From Mycetohabitans endofungorum (GTDB lineage: Bacteria > Pseudomonadota > Gammaproteobacteria > Burkholderiales > Burkholderiaceae), in the NCBI RefSeq assembly GCF_002927045.1, contig NZ_PRDW01000006.1, positions 124,001 through 188,000 on the forward strand: a stretch of DNA of 64,000 bases, given 5' to 3'. Of this stretch, positions 20,044 to 29,204 are shown in pieces. How positions within the stretch are numbered: position 1 is the stretch's first letter; every line of letters starts with the position of its first letter. The notes under the pieces are model-generated. The model ran no database searches. It was not told where the DNA came from and saw only the letters and a program-made list of their open reading frames with translations. Position numbers and translations under genes: made by a program.

Positions 20044-20387
20044 CCAGCCGCTCTCTGTTACCTGCGTCGGCCCACCGCCCATCCCGGTTCGAGTGCGGAT
20101 CGGCTGTGCGTGATCGTTGTCTGCGGGAGCTGGTAACGTAGAACGTGCGGCGACGGGTTACCACGTGTTTGTCATGCTTACCGGCAACGTCGTTGTTGGC
20201 TATTACACGTCGTTAGCCGCCGGTGTCATGCGCGGATTTGTCGCCTGACGCGGCGCTTAACCTGCCGCGGTATCCGTCCATCGCGGCGATTTGGAGAGGG
20301 CGATGAGCCGTCAATTTCAACTACGGGGGGCAGGGGGACTATTTCCAGCGGCAAGCCGTCGTGGAGGGTGGCACACTGTCTTGTAAA
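20044..20387. other. Intergenic stretch, no gene seen
   Basis: Short frames only. It ends at the palindrome that controls the toxin-antitoxin pair. Confidence 0.4.
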
Positions 20388-20403
20388 GTAGTAACGTTAC
20401 TAC
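20388..20403. promoter_or_regulatory. 16-bp palindrome GTAGTAACGTTACTAC before the Phd/VapC operon
   Basis: Perfect palindrome 25 bp upstream of the antitoxin start. Antitoxins of this type bind such sites at their own promoter and repress with toxin as co-repressor, so this is the likely operator. Confidence 0.7.
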
Positions 20404-20428
20404 AAAATGCTTTTGCTGGAGATTCGTC

Positions 20429-20680
20429 GTGACCATTACGACTGTATCAAGCCGAGAACTCAATCAGGATGTGACTCGGGCCAAGAAAGCCACGAAGGAC
20501 GGTCCCGTGTTCATCACGGATCGGGGCCGGCCGGCCCACGTGCTTTTGAGTTTTGAGGAATACCAGCGTCTCACCCAGCGGCGTTGCAACATTGCCGACG
20601 CGCTTGCCATGCCTGGAGTCGAGGACATCGAATTTGATCCGCCACGCGTCAACATCACGCCCCGGCCAGCCGACTTCTGA
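20429..20680 (+). CDS. Phd/YefM-type antitoxin
   Basis: 83 residues. The N-terminal Phd fold is seen in SSRELNQDVTRAKKA, FITDRGRPAHVLLSFEEYQR; the C-terminal tail (DIEFDPPRVNITPRPADF) is the usual toxin-binding, flexible part. Starts at GTG with TGGAG 7-11 nt upstream. It is followed 7 bp later by a PIN-domain toxin gene. The antitoxin binds DNA and neutralises the toxin. Confidence 0.9.
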   Translation: MTITTVSSRELNQDVTRAKKATKDGPVFITDRGRPAHVLLSFEEYQRLTQRRCNIADALAMPGVEDIEFDPPRVNITPRPADF

Positions 20681-20687
20681 CCTGCTA

Positions 20688-21167
20688 ATGTTCGTCCTCG
20701 ATACCAATGTGGTGTCCGAACTGCGCAAGGTACGGGCGGACAGAGCCGATCCCAACGTCGCGGTGTGGTCGGCGACCGTAGACGCGTCCGAACTGTTTGT
20801 TTCGGCCATCACGATCATGGAACTGGAGACCGGCGTGCTACAGATTGAACGGCGGGATCCTGTCCAGGGTGCTGCGCTCAAGGCGTGGCTGGATGGGCGT
20901 GTTTTGCCTGAATTCACGGAGCGCATTTTGCCGATTGATACAGCCGTCGCGCAGCGCTGCGCGCGACTTCATGTGCCGGATCGACGCTCCGAACGTGACG
21001 CGCTGATTGCCGCAACGGCACTGGTGCACGGCATGACGGTGGTGACGCGCAATGTGGCCGGTTTTGTTGAAACCGGCGTGTCCGTCGTGAACCCGTGGGA
21101 CGCGCCGAAATCATTGTGTGAGTTGGCCCTGCCAACAGGCGTGCGTTTCGATCAGCAGCAGCGGTGA
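20688..21167 (+). CDS. vapC: VapC-type PIN-domain ribonuclease toxin
   Basis: 159 residues. The acidic PIN residues are visible: LDTNVVSELRK (Asp near the start), ITIMELETG (Glu), and DALIAATALVHGMTVVTRN (Asp), so the active site looks intact. The enzyme cleaves specific RNAs, often tRNAs, when free of antitoxin. The start at 20688 follows the antitoxin stop; an upstream extension of the frame overlaps the antitoxin and is rejected. The C-terminus (after NPWDAP) is about 20 residues longer than usual. Confidence 0.92.
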   Translation: MFVLDTNVVSELRKVRADRADPNVAVWSATVDASELFVSAITIMELETGVLQIERRDPVQGAALKAWLDGRVLPEFTERILPIDTAVAQRCARLHVPDRRSERDALIAATALVHGMTVVTRNVAGFVETGVSVVNPWDAPKSLCELALPTGVRFDQQQR

Positions 21168-21353
21168 CGGATATCCTGCAGCTGGCCGCGTTCGCATTGC
21201 CGCCAATGTTTCCGCCCGACGCAGTGCAGCAGGCCTACGTGACTCACGCTCGCCGATAATGCCAGTGGGCACCCGATCGCCGGTAGCGTCAAATAGGCCT
21301 TCGATTCGCCATCGCGCGAGCCGGCTCGTGGCACCGCTATGCCGAATGTCACC

Positions 21354-21587
21354 TCATGCTGCCTTGAGCCGGTGCTGCGTATCAATCCACAGTTTTCCCC
21401 AGCGCAATGCGTACGCGGTGGCCTGTTCGGCCTCGAAAAAATAGTCGAGCGCCTCGAAGTGCTCCACGTGCGCCCGTGTGCCATGCTGCTGGCCTTCGAG
21501 GTCGAGATTGGCGGCATACAGGCCATTGCCCAGCGGCTTTGCGCTGGGCAATATCGTGTAGCCCTTGTAACTGCGGCATATCTCCAT
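21354..21587 (-). CDS. Small conserved-looking hypothetical protein
   Basis: 77 residues (MEICRSYKGYTILPSAKPLG ... GKLWIDTQ). The pattern YKGYTI-PSA then FFEAEQATAYALRWGKLWID resembles small Burkholderia proteins of unknown function (I recall a DUF6566-type family, unconfirmed). No signal peptide or membrane segment; slightly acidic and aromatic. No clear ribosome site. It sits between vapC and a glycosyltransferase gene. Confidence 0.6.
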   Translation of the reverse strand: MEICRSYKGYTILPSAKPLGNGLYAANLDLEGQQHGTRAHVEHFEALDYFFEAEQATAYALRWGKLWIDTQHRLKAA

Positions 21588-21691
21588 GGGTATTTTGCAA
21601 GCTAGCGTGACGCCTATAGCATACGCCGGACAAAATCGGCCGCGAACGAATCAATAGCGCAATTGATATGAAGACGGCTGTTCGACGCTGG

Positions 21692-22945
21692 TCAGGCTAT
21701 TCTGGCAGCCGGCACGGCGCGTTTGGATGCGAGGATCGCGTCAACATACGCTTTCAGCCTCGCGTTGCTTGCGTCGATGCCGTAATGTTGTGCTCGCTGG
21801 CGAGCGCGTCCGGCGAGCCCGGTGCGCAGCGCGGGGTCGGTCAGCACCGTACGCATTGCGTCTACCATCGCGTCGACGTCGCCGACCGGAACGAGGATGC
21901 CGGCACGGCCGCCATCGAGGATTTCACTGGGCCCGGTCGGGCAGTCGGTTGCGATAATCGGCCTGCCCAGCGCGAGGCCCTCGAGCAGCACCATCGGCAT
22001 GCCTTCGTAGCGCGAACTCAGTATCTGGAGTGTCGCGCCGGCGATCACTGGATGCGGGTTGTTCAATTGACCGGTGAAGTGCACACGCTCGCTGATACCC
22101 AACTCGCGCGCCAATTGCTCGAGTTCGGCGCGAAACGCTCCGTCTCCCACCATCACCAAATGCTCGCGTACGACGTGCGCCATCACCAAACGTTGATATG
22201 CTCGCAACAGCGTGCGATGGTCCTTCTGGATCTCGTCAAGGCGGGCTACCGAGACGATGTAGGGCTCATCAGGCATTGACGCGCTGCCGACCTGATGGGA
22301 CGCACGTTCGTGGATCGCCGCGATATCGATCGCATTGGGCAGCACCAGCAGCGGAGGTAGCCGCGAGCCGAACATCGCCCGTGCTTCATCGGCCATGTGC
22401 TCGGTCAGCGCCGCAATCCGGTCGTAGGCTTGATATTGTTTCAGCAAGCGCCGGACCTTGTGAGGCCGGCCACCCAGCCGAGCATCGAAGCTGAAGTGAT
22501 TTACTCCGAGCCATCCGACGCCGTACCGGCCTGCGATGCGGCGCAGCGACATATCGAAATCGACGATTAAATGATGCTCGCGGGCAAGATGGGCGATGCG
22601 CTGTGACACATAACGGCGCACGACAACCGTATTGAAGATGTCGCGCGCGATGCGTTCGAGTTTGCTGCGCTTGTGCAGGTGACGTCGTGTTTGGAAAAAA
22701 TTCAGCCATCTGCGATCGACCAGCGACTCGATGCGCACGTCGGCCGGGATCGACGCGCGGAAACGACGTTCCAGCGCAGCCGACGTGAACATGACTGACA
22801 GCGTCACATTGAAATGCTTGCGATCGAAAACGCGCAACCATTGGATCAGTGCGCTTTCAATGCCGCCGTCGTTAAATTCGGTGATGTGGAAAATAATCCG
22901 GGCGCACTGTGCCGTGCCGGCTTCCCTTGATGATAATCGTTTCAT
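21692..22945 (-). CDS. Glycosyltransferase family 4
   Basis: 417 residues, GT-B fold. The N-terminal domain has FHITEFNDGGIESALIQWL, typical of GT4 enzymes acting on an acceptor lipid or polysaccharide. The C-terminal donor domain has YIVSVARLDEIQKDHRTLLR, HLVMVGDGAFRAELEQLA, and the E-x7-E motif in EGMPMVLLEGLALGRPIIA. ATG at 22945 is taken; a TTG two codons earlier is possible. No other polysaccharide gene is nearby, so its product is unknown; it may add a sugar to LPS or an exopolysaccharide. Confidence 0.92.
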   Translation of the reverse strand: MKRLSSREAGTAQCARIIFHITEFNDGGIESALIQWLRVFDRKHFNVTLSVMFTSAALERRFRASIPADVRIESLVDRRWLNFFQTRRHLHKRSKLERIARDIFNTVVVRRYVSQRIAHLAREHHLIVDFDMSLRRIAGRYGVGWLGVNHFSFDARLGGRPHKVRRLLKQYQAYDRIAALTEHMADEARAMFGSRLPPLLVLPNAIDIAAIHERASHQVGSASMPDEPYIVSVARLDEIQKDHRTLLRAYQRLVMAHVVREHLVMVGDGAFRAELEQLARELGISERVHFTGQLNNPHPVIAGATLQILSSRYEGMPMVLLEGLALGRPIIATDCPTGPSEILDGGRAGILVPVGDVDAMVDAMRTVLTDPALRTGLAGRARQRAQHYGIDASNARLKAYVDAILASKRAVPAARIA

Positions 22946-23457
22946 GAGCAACGTGTGGTGAATGGCTACGACGACTCGACGCCACGTTGATGGCGTGAAC
23001 GCATACCCCTAGCCGCGAAGCGTTATACCACAATCCTGTGCGGACCCTTTCCGTTCGCGCGCGCGTTCATGCTGCACCGCAAAACTTTATGCGCAAAAAG
23101 CTTGTGTGAGGGCCCGCGGTCGATGTTGATGCCAATGATGGATGAAGCCCTATCTCGATCGCCATCAACGCCGCCGCCCACTAACCTTGTCTTGGCGGCA
23201 TCGCGGGCCAAAGCGCGAGCGACATATGACGCCGAACAGCGTTGCAACCAAACAGCGGTGCCATCAAGAAATAGGCGCCAGCGCAGGCTGTGCCCAGTTG
23301 CGCAATGCGGCGAAGAATAACACCAGGCTGACGCCGTACCCGGCACAACCTGTCAGCGCGCGGCGGTGACGGCCCAGCACAAGCATGCCGCCGCCCGGCG
23401 AGACGCGTAAGACAGACGCCCAGCTAAATGACAGGATACCGTATGTTTTGCGTGGAC
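22946..23457. other. Intergenic stretch with an outlying parS-like site
   Basis: No gene could be supported. The only clear element is the imperfect CTTTATGCGCAAAAAG site at 23085-23100. Confidence 0.45.
23085..23100. promoter_or_regulatory. Outlying parS-like site with one mismatch
   Basis: CTTTATGCGCAAAAAG matches 15 of 16 bases of the origin-proximal palindromes and shares the following CTT with copy 3. It lies about 16 kb from the par operon, in non-coding DNA. It may be a weak, distal ParB site or chance. Confidence 0.5.
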
Positions 23458-25515
23458 CTATGCGGCCGGCAGTCGGTGGGGTGGGACGATGCCCAGCTTG
23501 GCGATGCGCCGGTACAGCGTTGCGCGCGATATGCCGAGTGCCTGTGCCGCCGGAATGGGGCGCCACTGGTGCCGCGTCAGCGCAGCGACGATACGTTCGC
23601 GCTCGTCGGTCAGTGATTCGAGCGTCACCGGCGGCGTTGCTGGTGAGTCCAGTTCGGATGCGATTTCGGCTGGCAAATGGTGCCATTCGACCCGGTTTGT
23701 GTCGGTCACGGCGCATGCGTAGCGCAATGCGTGGCGCAGTTGCCGCACGTTGCCGGGCCACGGATGATGGCACAGGCGTTCGAGTACCGCAGGATCGAGC
23801 ACGAGCTTATGCGGCACGGCGCGCGCTTCGTCGTCGAAAACGGCCTGTATCAGCGCCCGAATGTCGATACGTTCGCGAAGCGGCGGCAGCCGTAGTACCG
23901 CCCCGCTGAGGCGGTAGTACAGGTCCTCGCGGAACGTGCCTTGCGCGACCATTGCGTCCAGGTCGCGGTGTGTCGCGCAAATCACGTTCACATCGACGCG
24001 GGTCGCCGTCTCGGCGCCCAACGGTAGTACCTCGCCGTCGGCTAGTACACGCAGCAGCCGTGTTTGCAGCGACAGCGGCATGTCGCCGATCTCATCTAGG
24101 AACAGTGTGCCGCCATGCGCGAGCGCGATCTTGCCGCGCGTGCCTTTGCTGCGTGCGCCCGTGAACGCACCGGCCGCATACCCAAACAACTCGCTTTCGA
24201 TCAGCGACTCCGGCAGCGCACCGCAGTTAACCGCCACGAAGGGTTGCTGGCATCGGATGCCCGACTCATGAATCGCGCGCGCGAAGACCTCTTTGCCGCA
24301 GCCGCTTTCCCCGAGAATCAGGATCGGCAGGCGCCGCTCCGCGACGCGCAGCGCAATGCTCGCCGCCTGGGCGACCCGCCGGTCCTGGCTCTGCGCGAAG
24401 ACTCCCAGTGGTCCAGTGCCGGCCGGCGTATCGGACAGACGACCGGCTGGCATACCGGGCCGCATACCGGATGGGCCGGGTGCTCGACTATCGTGCGGCA
24501 GCGCGCCGTGCAACGATGACGCAAGCCGTGCTGACGCCGCTGGTCTGGCAGCACGCGCTGAAGTCAAGACGCCCGCCGCGTGCCCACGCCGTTGCGGTCT
24601 ACGGATTCGCGCATATAGAATCGTACCCGACGCGCACAGCCGCAACGGCAGCACGTCATGCAGATTCGACGCATCGAGCATGCGCGCAAGCGGCACGTCG
24701 AACAAGTCAGCCAGGTGGCCACGGGCGCCGCCGGTGAGCCCTGGAATGGTCTCGCGAGCGTGGGCGTTGGCCGCAACAAGGTTGCCGCCCTCGTCGAACG
24801 CAATCAGTACCTCCGGCCACGCCTCGACGAAGTGCCGGCTGATGTGGCCGAACAGGATCCAATGGTGGGTGGTCTGGTTCAGGAAGTAGGCGTCCTCGAT
24901 CAATCGGGCGTTTTGTCGCACCAATTGGTAGATCAATCCCTGGCTGTCGCGATTGTCCGGCGAGCGGATCGCCGACGCATCGAGCACGCCAATCAGACAC
25001 CCGTCCGGCGCGAAGATCGGCGCCGCGCTGCACGTAAGCGTGGTGAATGCGGCGCGGAAATGATCCGTCTTATGCACGGTAATCGGGGCTAGGTCGGCGA
25101 GCACGTTAGCGATGCCGCACGTGCCTTCCTCCTGTTCAGACCAACACGATCCGATGTGCAAGCCCGCATGCTTGAAGTCCGCGCGACGATCGCGGTCGAT
25201 CCGATAGTCGATCGTCACGCCATGTGAATTAGTTAGTAATACACAATAGTCCGCGGTGCGGACCGTCTCGTGCAGCCTGGACAGGCACTGGCCCGATGCA
25301 CGCAAAAATGCCTCTTCGCGCTCGCGCAACTCGCGCAGTTCGCTAGCGCTGACGACGCGCGGCCCCACGCGCGAGGACGGATCGAGCCGGTACTGCTCGA
25401 GCGAACGTTGCCAAGATGAAACGAGGCGCGACGCTTCGTTGTTGAGTGGTGCGTTGCGACTTTCGATCGCGCTGTGTACGCGCTTGATGTGCTGGTTAAA
25501 TGAGACGTACGGCAT
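23458..25515 (-). CDS. acoR: Sigma-54-dependent acetoin catabolism activator
   Basis: 685 residues from ATG 25515 (GGAG 6 nt upstream; a longer frame to 25623 is unlikely). The N-terminal GAF sensor region includes YCVLLTNSHGVTIDYR and EEGTCGIANVLA. The AAA+ domain has Walker A GESGCGKE, the sigma-54 contact loop GAFTGA, and Walker B GGTLFLDEIGD. The C-terminal Fis-type helix-turn-helix ends in AQALGISRATLYRRIAKLG. It activates the divergent aco operon in response to acetoin through the -24/-12 promoter at 25893. An Arg/Pro-rich low-complexity linker of ~60 residues sits between sensor and AAA+ domain. Confidence 0.95.
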   Translation of the reverse strand: MPYVSFNQHIKRVHSAIESRNAPLNNEASRLVSSWQRSLEQYRLDPSSRVGPRVVSASELRELREREEAFLRASGQCLSRLHETVRTADYCVLLTNSHGVTIDYRIDRDRRADFKHAGLHIGSCWSEQEEGTCGIANVLADLAPITVHKTDHFRAAFTTLTCSAAPIFAPDGCLIGVLDASAIRSPDNRDSQGLIYQLVRQNARLIEDAYFLNQTTHHWILFGHISRHFVEAWPEVLIAFDEGGNLVAANAHARETIPGLTGGARGHLADLFDVPLARMLDASNLHDVLPLRLCASGTILYARIRRPQRRGHAAGVLTSARAARPAASARLASSLHGALPHDSRAPGPSGMRPGMPAGRLSDTPAGTGPLGVFAQSQDRRVAQAASIALRVAERRLPILILGESGCGKEVFARAIHESGIRCQQPFVAVNCGALPESLIESELFGYAAGAFTGARSKGTRGKIALAHGGTLFLDEIGDMPLSLQTRLLRVLADGEVLPLGAETATRVDVNVICATHRDLDAMVAQGTFREDLYYRLSGAVLRLPPLRERIDIRALIQAVFDDEARAVPHKLVLDPAVLERLCHHPWPGNVRQLRHALRYACAVTDTNRVEWHHLPAEIASELDSPATPPVTLESLTDERERIVAALTRHQWRPIPAAQALGISRATLYRRIAKLGIVPPHRLPAA

Positions 25516-25588
25516 CGCGAACTCCGGCAGAGAACCTGCAGCTTGAGCCGTTTTTAGCACATTCGTCGCCTTCGGCACACGTTGCAAT

Positions 25589-25664
25589 GCAACATGCCCA
25601 GTGGCGTGAGACGACCGTCTCATCAGGCAGCGCCACGCGTCTCACGCTCATCTAGGCATGTTGC
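25589..25664. promoter_or_regulatory. Nested inverted repeats, candidate AcoR upstream activating sequence
   Basis: Outer arms GCAACATGCC (25589-25598) and GGCATGTTGC (25655-25664). Inner arms GCGTGAGAC (25604-25612) and GTCTCACGC (25639-25647). An additional compact dyad TGAGACG-AC-CGTCTCA lies at 25607-25622. The element is about 230-300 bp upstream of the sigma-54 promoter and near the acoR start, a usual distance for enhancer sites of such activators. Confidence 0.7.
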
Positions 25665-25892
25665 GCTGGTGCGCCAACTTGTCCCAACCCCGTCGCAGCG
25701 GACTTGTCCCGGCTTGATGCCGTCACGCTTTGCCGCCCCTCGATGCGAGCGAGCGCATACGGACGACGACGCATTGAGACAGCCAAGTAGACGCTCAGCG
25801 TGGCGCCACCGCGCGTGCAGTTTCTTCGTATGGGCTGCGCAGCCCCATTGCGATGGGCTTGCGCGGCTGGCGTGAACGTGGCTTACTCATAT

Positions 25893-25908
25893 TGGCATGC
25901 ACATTGCA
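25893..25908 (+). promoter_or_regulatory. Sigma-54 (-24/-12) promoter of the aco operon
   Basis: TGGCATGCACATTGCA matches the consensus TGGCAC-N5-TTGCA with GG and GC exactly 10 nt apart. It lies 84 bp before the acoX start, facing the operon. Confidence 0.88.
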
Positions 25909-25991
25909 ATGACAGTGTCTGCCAGCAACATGTCCGCTCATGCTGATGAGCGGTGACGCCGGGTGGCAACGCCGGGCAAGGAGACAACGCT

Positions 25992-27053
25992 GTGTCAAGC
26001 ACCGTTCCGGTGGTCGGTATCATTGCTAATCCTGCATCTGGTCGCGATATTCGTCGCCTGACCACGCATGCGTCGGTGTTCCCGACTGCCGAAAAAGCGA
26101 ACATGGTGGTCCGGCTACTTGCAGGGCTGGGTGCGTTGGGCGTGCGTCGCGTATTGACACTGCGGGACAAAACGGGTGTCGCGGCGCTCGTGTTGCGCGC
26201 TGTGCAGACGCAGGCGGCCCTGGGCGGACGCGAGCGGTGGCCGCAGGTGGAGTTCGCCGACCTGCCGATGACGCAGAGCGTGGCCGACACGCATGCGGGT
26301 GTGGCGTACATGGTCGAGCGCGGCGTATCGCTGATCGCCGTGCTGGGTGGCGATGGCACCCATCGCGCGGTGGCGATGCATTGCCGCGACGTGCCGCTGC
26401 TCACGTTGTCCACCGGCACTAACAACAGCTTCCCGGATCTGCGCGAGGCGACCGTGGCGGGCCTGGCCGGTGCCCTGGTCGCGATCGGCGCAGTTCCTCC
26501 GGACACGGCACTGTCGCGCAACAAACGCCTCGTGGTGCGCTGTGTATCTGGACGCAAGCGCGGACATGAGGAGATTGCGCTGGTTGACCTGTGCGTGAGC
26601 CGGCAGCGCTTCGTCGGCGCGCGTGCGGTATCCGATCCGTCTGACATTCACGCCTTGTTCCTGACCTTCGCCGCCGCCGATGCCATTGGCCTGTCGTCGA
26701 TCGGCGCCGCGTGGGCGCCGGTGGCCCGCACTGCGCCGCATGGCTTGCAGATGACATTTGCCGATGCACCGCCGGCTGGCGTGCCGCTAGTTGCACCCAT
26801 CGCGCCGGGCCAAATCGGCACCGTGTGGATGACTGACTGTGAGCGGTTGGAGGTCGGCCAGCAGGTCATGCTCGACGCCGTTTATGGCACGTTGGCGTTC
26901 GACGGCGAGCGCGAGATCGAAATTGAAAAAGGTGAAACCTATGTCGTTTCGCTCGACTGGGAGGGACCGCTAACGGTCGATGTCGAGCGAACCCTGCGTT
27001 TTAGCGCGGCGCGGCAATTCCTGCGTGAACGCGCAGCAGCGTTGTTCAACTAG
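25992..27053 (+). CDS. acoX: AcoX, ATP-NAD kinase-like protein of acetoin catabolism
   Basis: 353 residues from GTG 25992, with AAGGAG 8 nt upstream. It has the NAD-kinase-like fold: VVGIIANPASGRDIRRLT at the start and the GGDGTHRAV loop, followed by LSTGTNNSF, the usual nucleotide-site motifs. AcoX is a standard first or early gene of aco operons; its precise role is not settled and it is not needed for the enzyme core. First gene after the sigma-54 promoter, 27 bp before acoA. Confidence 0.93.
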   Translation: MSSTVPVVGIIANPASGRDIRRLTTHASVFPTAEKANMVVRLLAGLGALGVRRVLTLRDKTGVAALVLRAVQTQAALGGRERWPQVEFADLPMTQSVADTHAGVAYMVERGVSLIAVLGGDGTHRAVAMHCRDVPLLTLSTGTNNSFPDLREATVAGLAGALVAIGAVPPDTALSRNKRLVVRCVSGRKRGHEEIALVDLCVSRQRFVGARAVSDPSDIHALFLTFAAADAIGLSSIGAAWAPVARTAPHGLQMTFADAPPAGVPLVAPIAPGQIGTVWMTDCERLEVGQQVMLDAVYGTLAFDGEREIEIEKGETYVVSLDWEGPLTVDVERTLRFSAARQFLRERAAALFN

Positions 27054-27080
27054 CACGATCCAATCATAGGAGGTCTAATT

Positions 27081-28064
27081 ATGTCGATATCGAACCAGCT
27101 TACCCGCGAGACATTGCTCGACGCGTACCGGTCGATGCGTACGATCCGCGAGTTCGAGGAGCGTTTGCACGTCGAGTTCGCGACCGGTGAGATCCCGGGC
27201 TTCGTTCACCTTTATGCGGGCGAGGAAGCGTCCGCGGTCGGCACGATGATGCACCTGAACGATATCGATTATGTGGCGACGACGCACCGTGGCCACGGTC
27301 ATTGCATTGCCAAGGGCGTCGACGTGCATGGCATGATGGCCGAGATCTACGGCCGCCGCACTGGCGTTTGCCGGGGCAAAGGTGGCTCGATGCACATCGC
27401 TGACCTGTCGCGTGGCATGTTAGGCGCGAACGGCATTGTTGGCGCAGGCGCACCGCTGGTGTGTGGCGCCGCGCTATCCGCCAAGTTCAAGAAAACCGGT
27501 GGTGTTGGCGTTTGCTTCTTCGGTGACGGCGCGTCCAACCAGGGTGTGATTTTCGAATCGATGAACCTGGCCTCGGTCTGGCGGTTGCCGGCCATTTTTG
27601 TGGCTGAGAACAATGGATACGCTGAAGCGACATCGGCATCGTGGTCCGTCGCGGCCGACAACATTGCCGACCGCGCCAATGGCTTCGGCATGCCCGGCGT
27701 GATTGTGGACGGATTCGATTTCTTCACTGTGTACGAGGCGCTGGGCGAAGCCATCAGCCGTGCTCGCCACGGCGGCGGCCCGACGCTGGTCGAGGTTAAG
27801 TTCACGCGCTATTACGGGCACTTCGAGGGCGACGCGCAGACGTACCGGGAGTCAGGCGAAGTGCAGAAGGCTCGAGAAGAAAAGGACTGCTTAAAGAATT
27901 TCGAGGAGCGCGTGGTACGCAGCGAACTGGTTCGAGTGGATGAGCTGCGCGCAATCGATGAGCGCGTCAAGGCGCTGATCGACGACGCGGTGCGCAGCGC
28001 GAAGGCCGCCCCGCTGCCGACCGAAGCGGACTTGCTGAGCGACGTCTACGTCGCCTATCCGTGA
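27081..28064 (+). CDS. acoA: Acetoin dehydrogenase E1 component, alpha subunit
   Basis: 327 residues with AGGAGG upstream. Thiamine-diphosphate motif GDGASNQGVIFESMNLASVW, ending in the expected ENNGYAEATS. Typical E1-alpha features: FVHLYAGEEASAVG and GRRTGVCRGKGGSMHIAD. With AcoB it cleaves acetoin to acetaldehyde and an acetyl group carried to lipoamide on AcoC. Operon position: 27 bp after acoX, 132 bp before acoB. Confidence 0.96.
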   Translation: MSISNQLTRETLLDAYRSMRTIREFEERLHVEFATGEIPGFVHLYAGEEASAVGTMMHLNDIDYVATTHRGHGHCIAKGVDVHGMMAEIYGRRTGVCRGKGGSMHIADLSRGMLGANGIVGAGAPLVCGAALSAKFKKTGGVGVCFFGDGASNQGVIFESMNLASVWRLPAIFVAENNGYAEATSASWSVAADNIADRANGFGMPGVIVDGFDFFTVYEALGEAISRARHGGGPTLVEVKFTRYYGHFEGDAQTYRESGEVQKAREEKDCLKNFEERVVRSELVRVDELRAIDERVKALIDDAVRSAKAAPLPTEADLLSDVYVAYP

Positions 28065-28196
28065 GGACGGCGTAATGGATGCGATGCGCAGCGGGACGAT
28101 GCCCCGTCAGACGTCGCGGCACGATGCGAGAAGCGACGCGCGGTGTGTGCGCGCCGCGCTCCGATCCAATTCGAAACTAGCTACCAGGAGACGGCC

Positions 28197-29201
28197 ATGG
28201 CCAGGAAGATCACTTACCAACAAGCTATAAATGAGGCGTTGAGCCAAGAAATGGCGCGTGACGAAAACGTCATCGTGATGGGTGAGGACAACGCCGGCGG
28301 TGCGGGCTCGCCCGGCGAGCAGGATGCGTGGGGCGGCGTGCTCGGGGTGACCAAGGGGTTGTTCCATCGATACCCTGGGCGGGTGCTCGACACACCGCTG
28401 TCCGAGGGTGGGTTCATTGGTGCGGCGGTTGGTGCCGCCGCGTGCGGCATGCGGCCGGTCGCCGAACTGATGTTCATTGACTTCATGGGAGTGTGTTTCG
28501 ACCAGATATTCAACCAGGCGGCCAAGTTCCGTTACATGTTTGGCGGCAAGGCGGTTACCCCGGTGGTGATCCGCACGATGCAGGGTGCGGGACTGCGCGC
28601 CGCCGCCCAACACTCGCAAATGCTCACGTCGCTGTTTACGCATGTGCCCGGGCTGAAGGTGGTATGTCCGTCCACGCCCTATGACGCGAAAGGGCTGCTG
28701 ATCCAGTCGATCCGCGATGACGACCCGGTGATTTTCTGCGAGCACAAGCTGTTGTACAGCCGAGAAGGGGACGTGCCGGAGGAGTCTTATGCAATTCCGT
28801 TTGGCGAGGCCAACGTGGTGCGCGACGGCGACGATGCGACGATTATCACCTATGGACGGATGGTGCACCAGTCGGTGGAGGCGGCCAATGCGCTGGCCAG
28901 GCAAGGCATTGACGTCGAAGTGATCGACTTACGCACGACGTCGCCGCTGGACGAGGAAACGATCCTGGAGAGCGCGTCGCGCACCGGTCGGGTGGTGGTC
29001 GTTGATGAAGCCAACCCCCGTTGCTCGGTGGCGACTGACATTGCCGCGCTCATCGCGCAGCGTGCATTCAAATCGCTCAAGGCGCAGATCGAGCTGGTCA
29101 CCGCGCCGCATACGCCAGCCCCGTTTGCCGGCGTGTTGGAGGACATGTACATCCCGTCGTCTGAGAAGATCGCGGCGGCCGTGACTAAGGTAAGGAGCTG
29201 A
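28197..29201 (+). CDS. acoB: Acetoin dehydrogenase E1 component, beta subunit
   Basis: 334 residues from ATG 28197 with CAGGAG upstream; an upstream extension to 28143 is unlikely. Transketolase-like beta-chain motifs: VIVMGEDNAGG, TPLSEGGFIGAAVGAAACG, EHKLLYSREGDVPEE and the C-terminal domain IDVEVIDLRTTSPLDEETI. Forms an alpha2-beta2 E1 with AcoA. Ends 3 bp before acoC. Confidence 0.96.
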   Translation: MARKITYQQAINEALSQEMARDENVIVMGEDNAGGAGSPGEQDAWGGVLGVTKGLFHRYPGRVLDTPLSEGGFIGAAVGAAACGMRPVAELMFIDFMGVCFDQIFNQAAKFRYMFGGKAVTPVVIRTMQGAGLRAAAQHSQMLTSLFTHVPGLKVVCPSTPYDAKGLLIQSIRDDDPVIFCEHKLLYSREGDVPEESYAIPFGEANVVRDGDDATIITYGRMVHQSVEAANALARQGIDVEVIDLRTTSPLDEETILESASRTGRVVVVDEANPRCSVATDIAALIAQRAFKSLKAQIELVTAPHTPAPFAGVLEDMYIPSSEKIAAAVTKVRS

Positions 29202-29204
29202 TCG

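Noticed and set aside
28107-28904. 265-codon antisense frame in acoB
   Set aside because: A shadow of a well-supported gene; no recognisable protein features.
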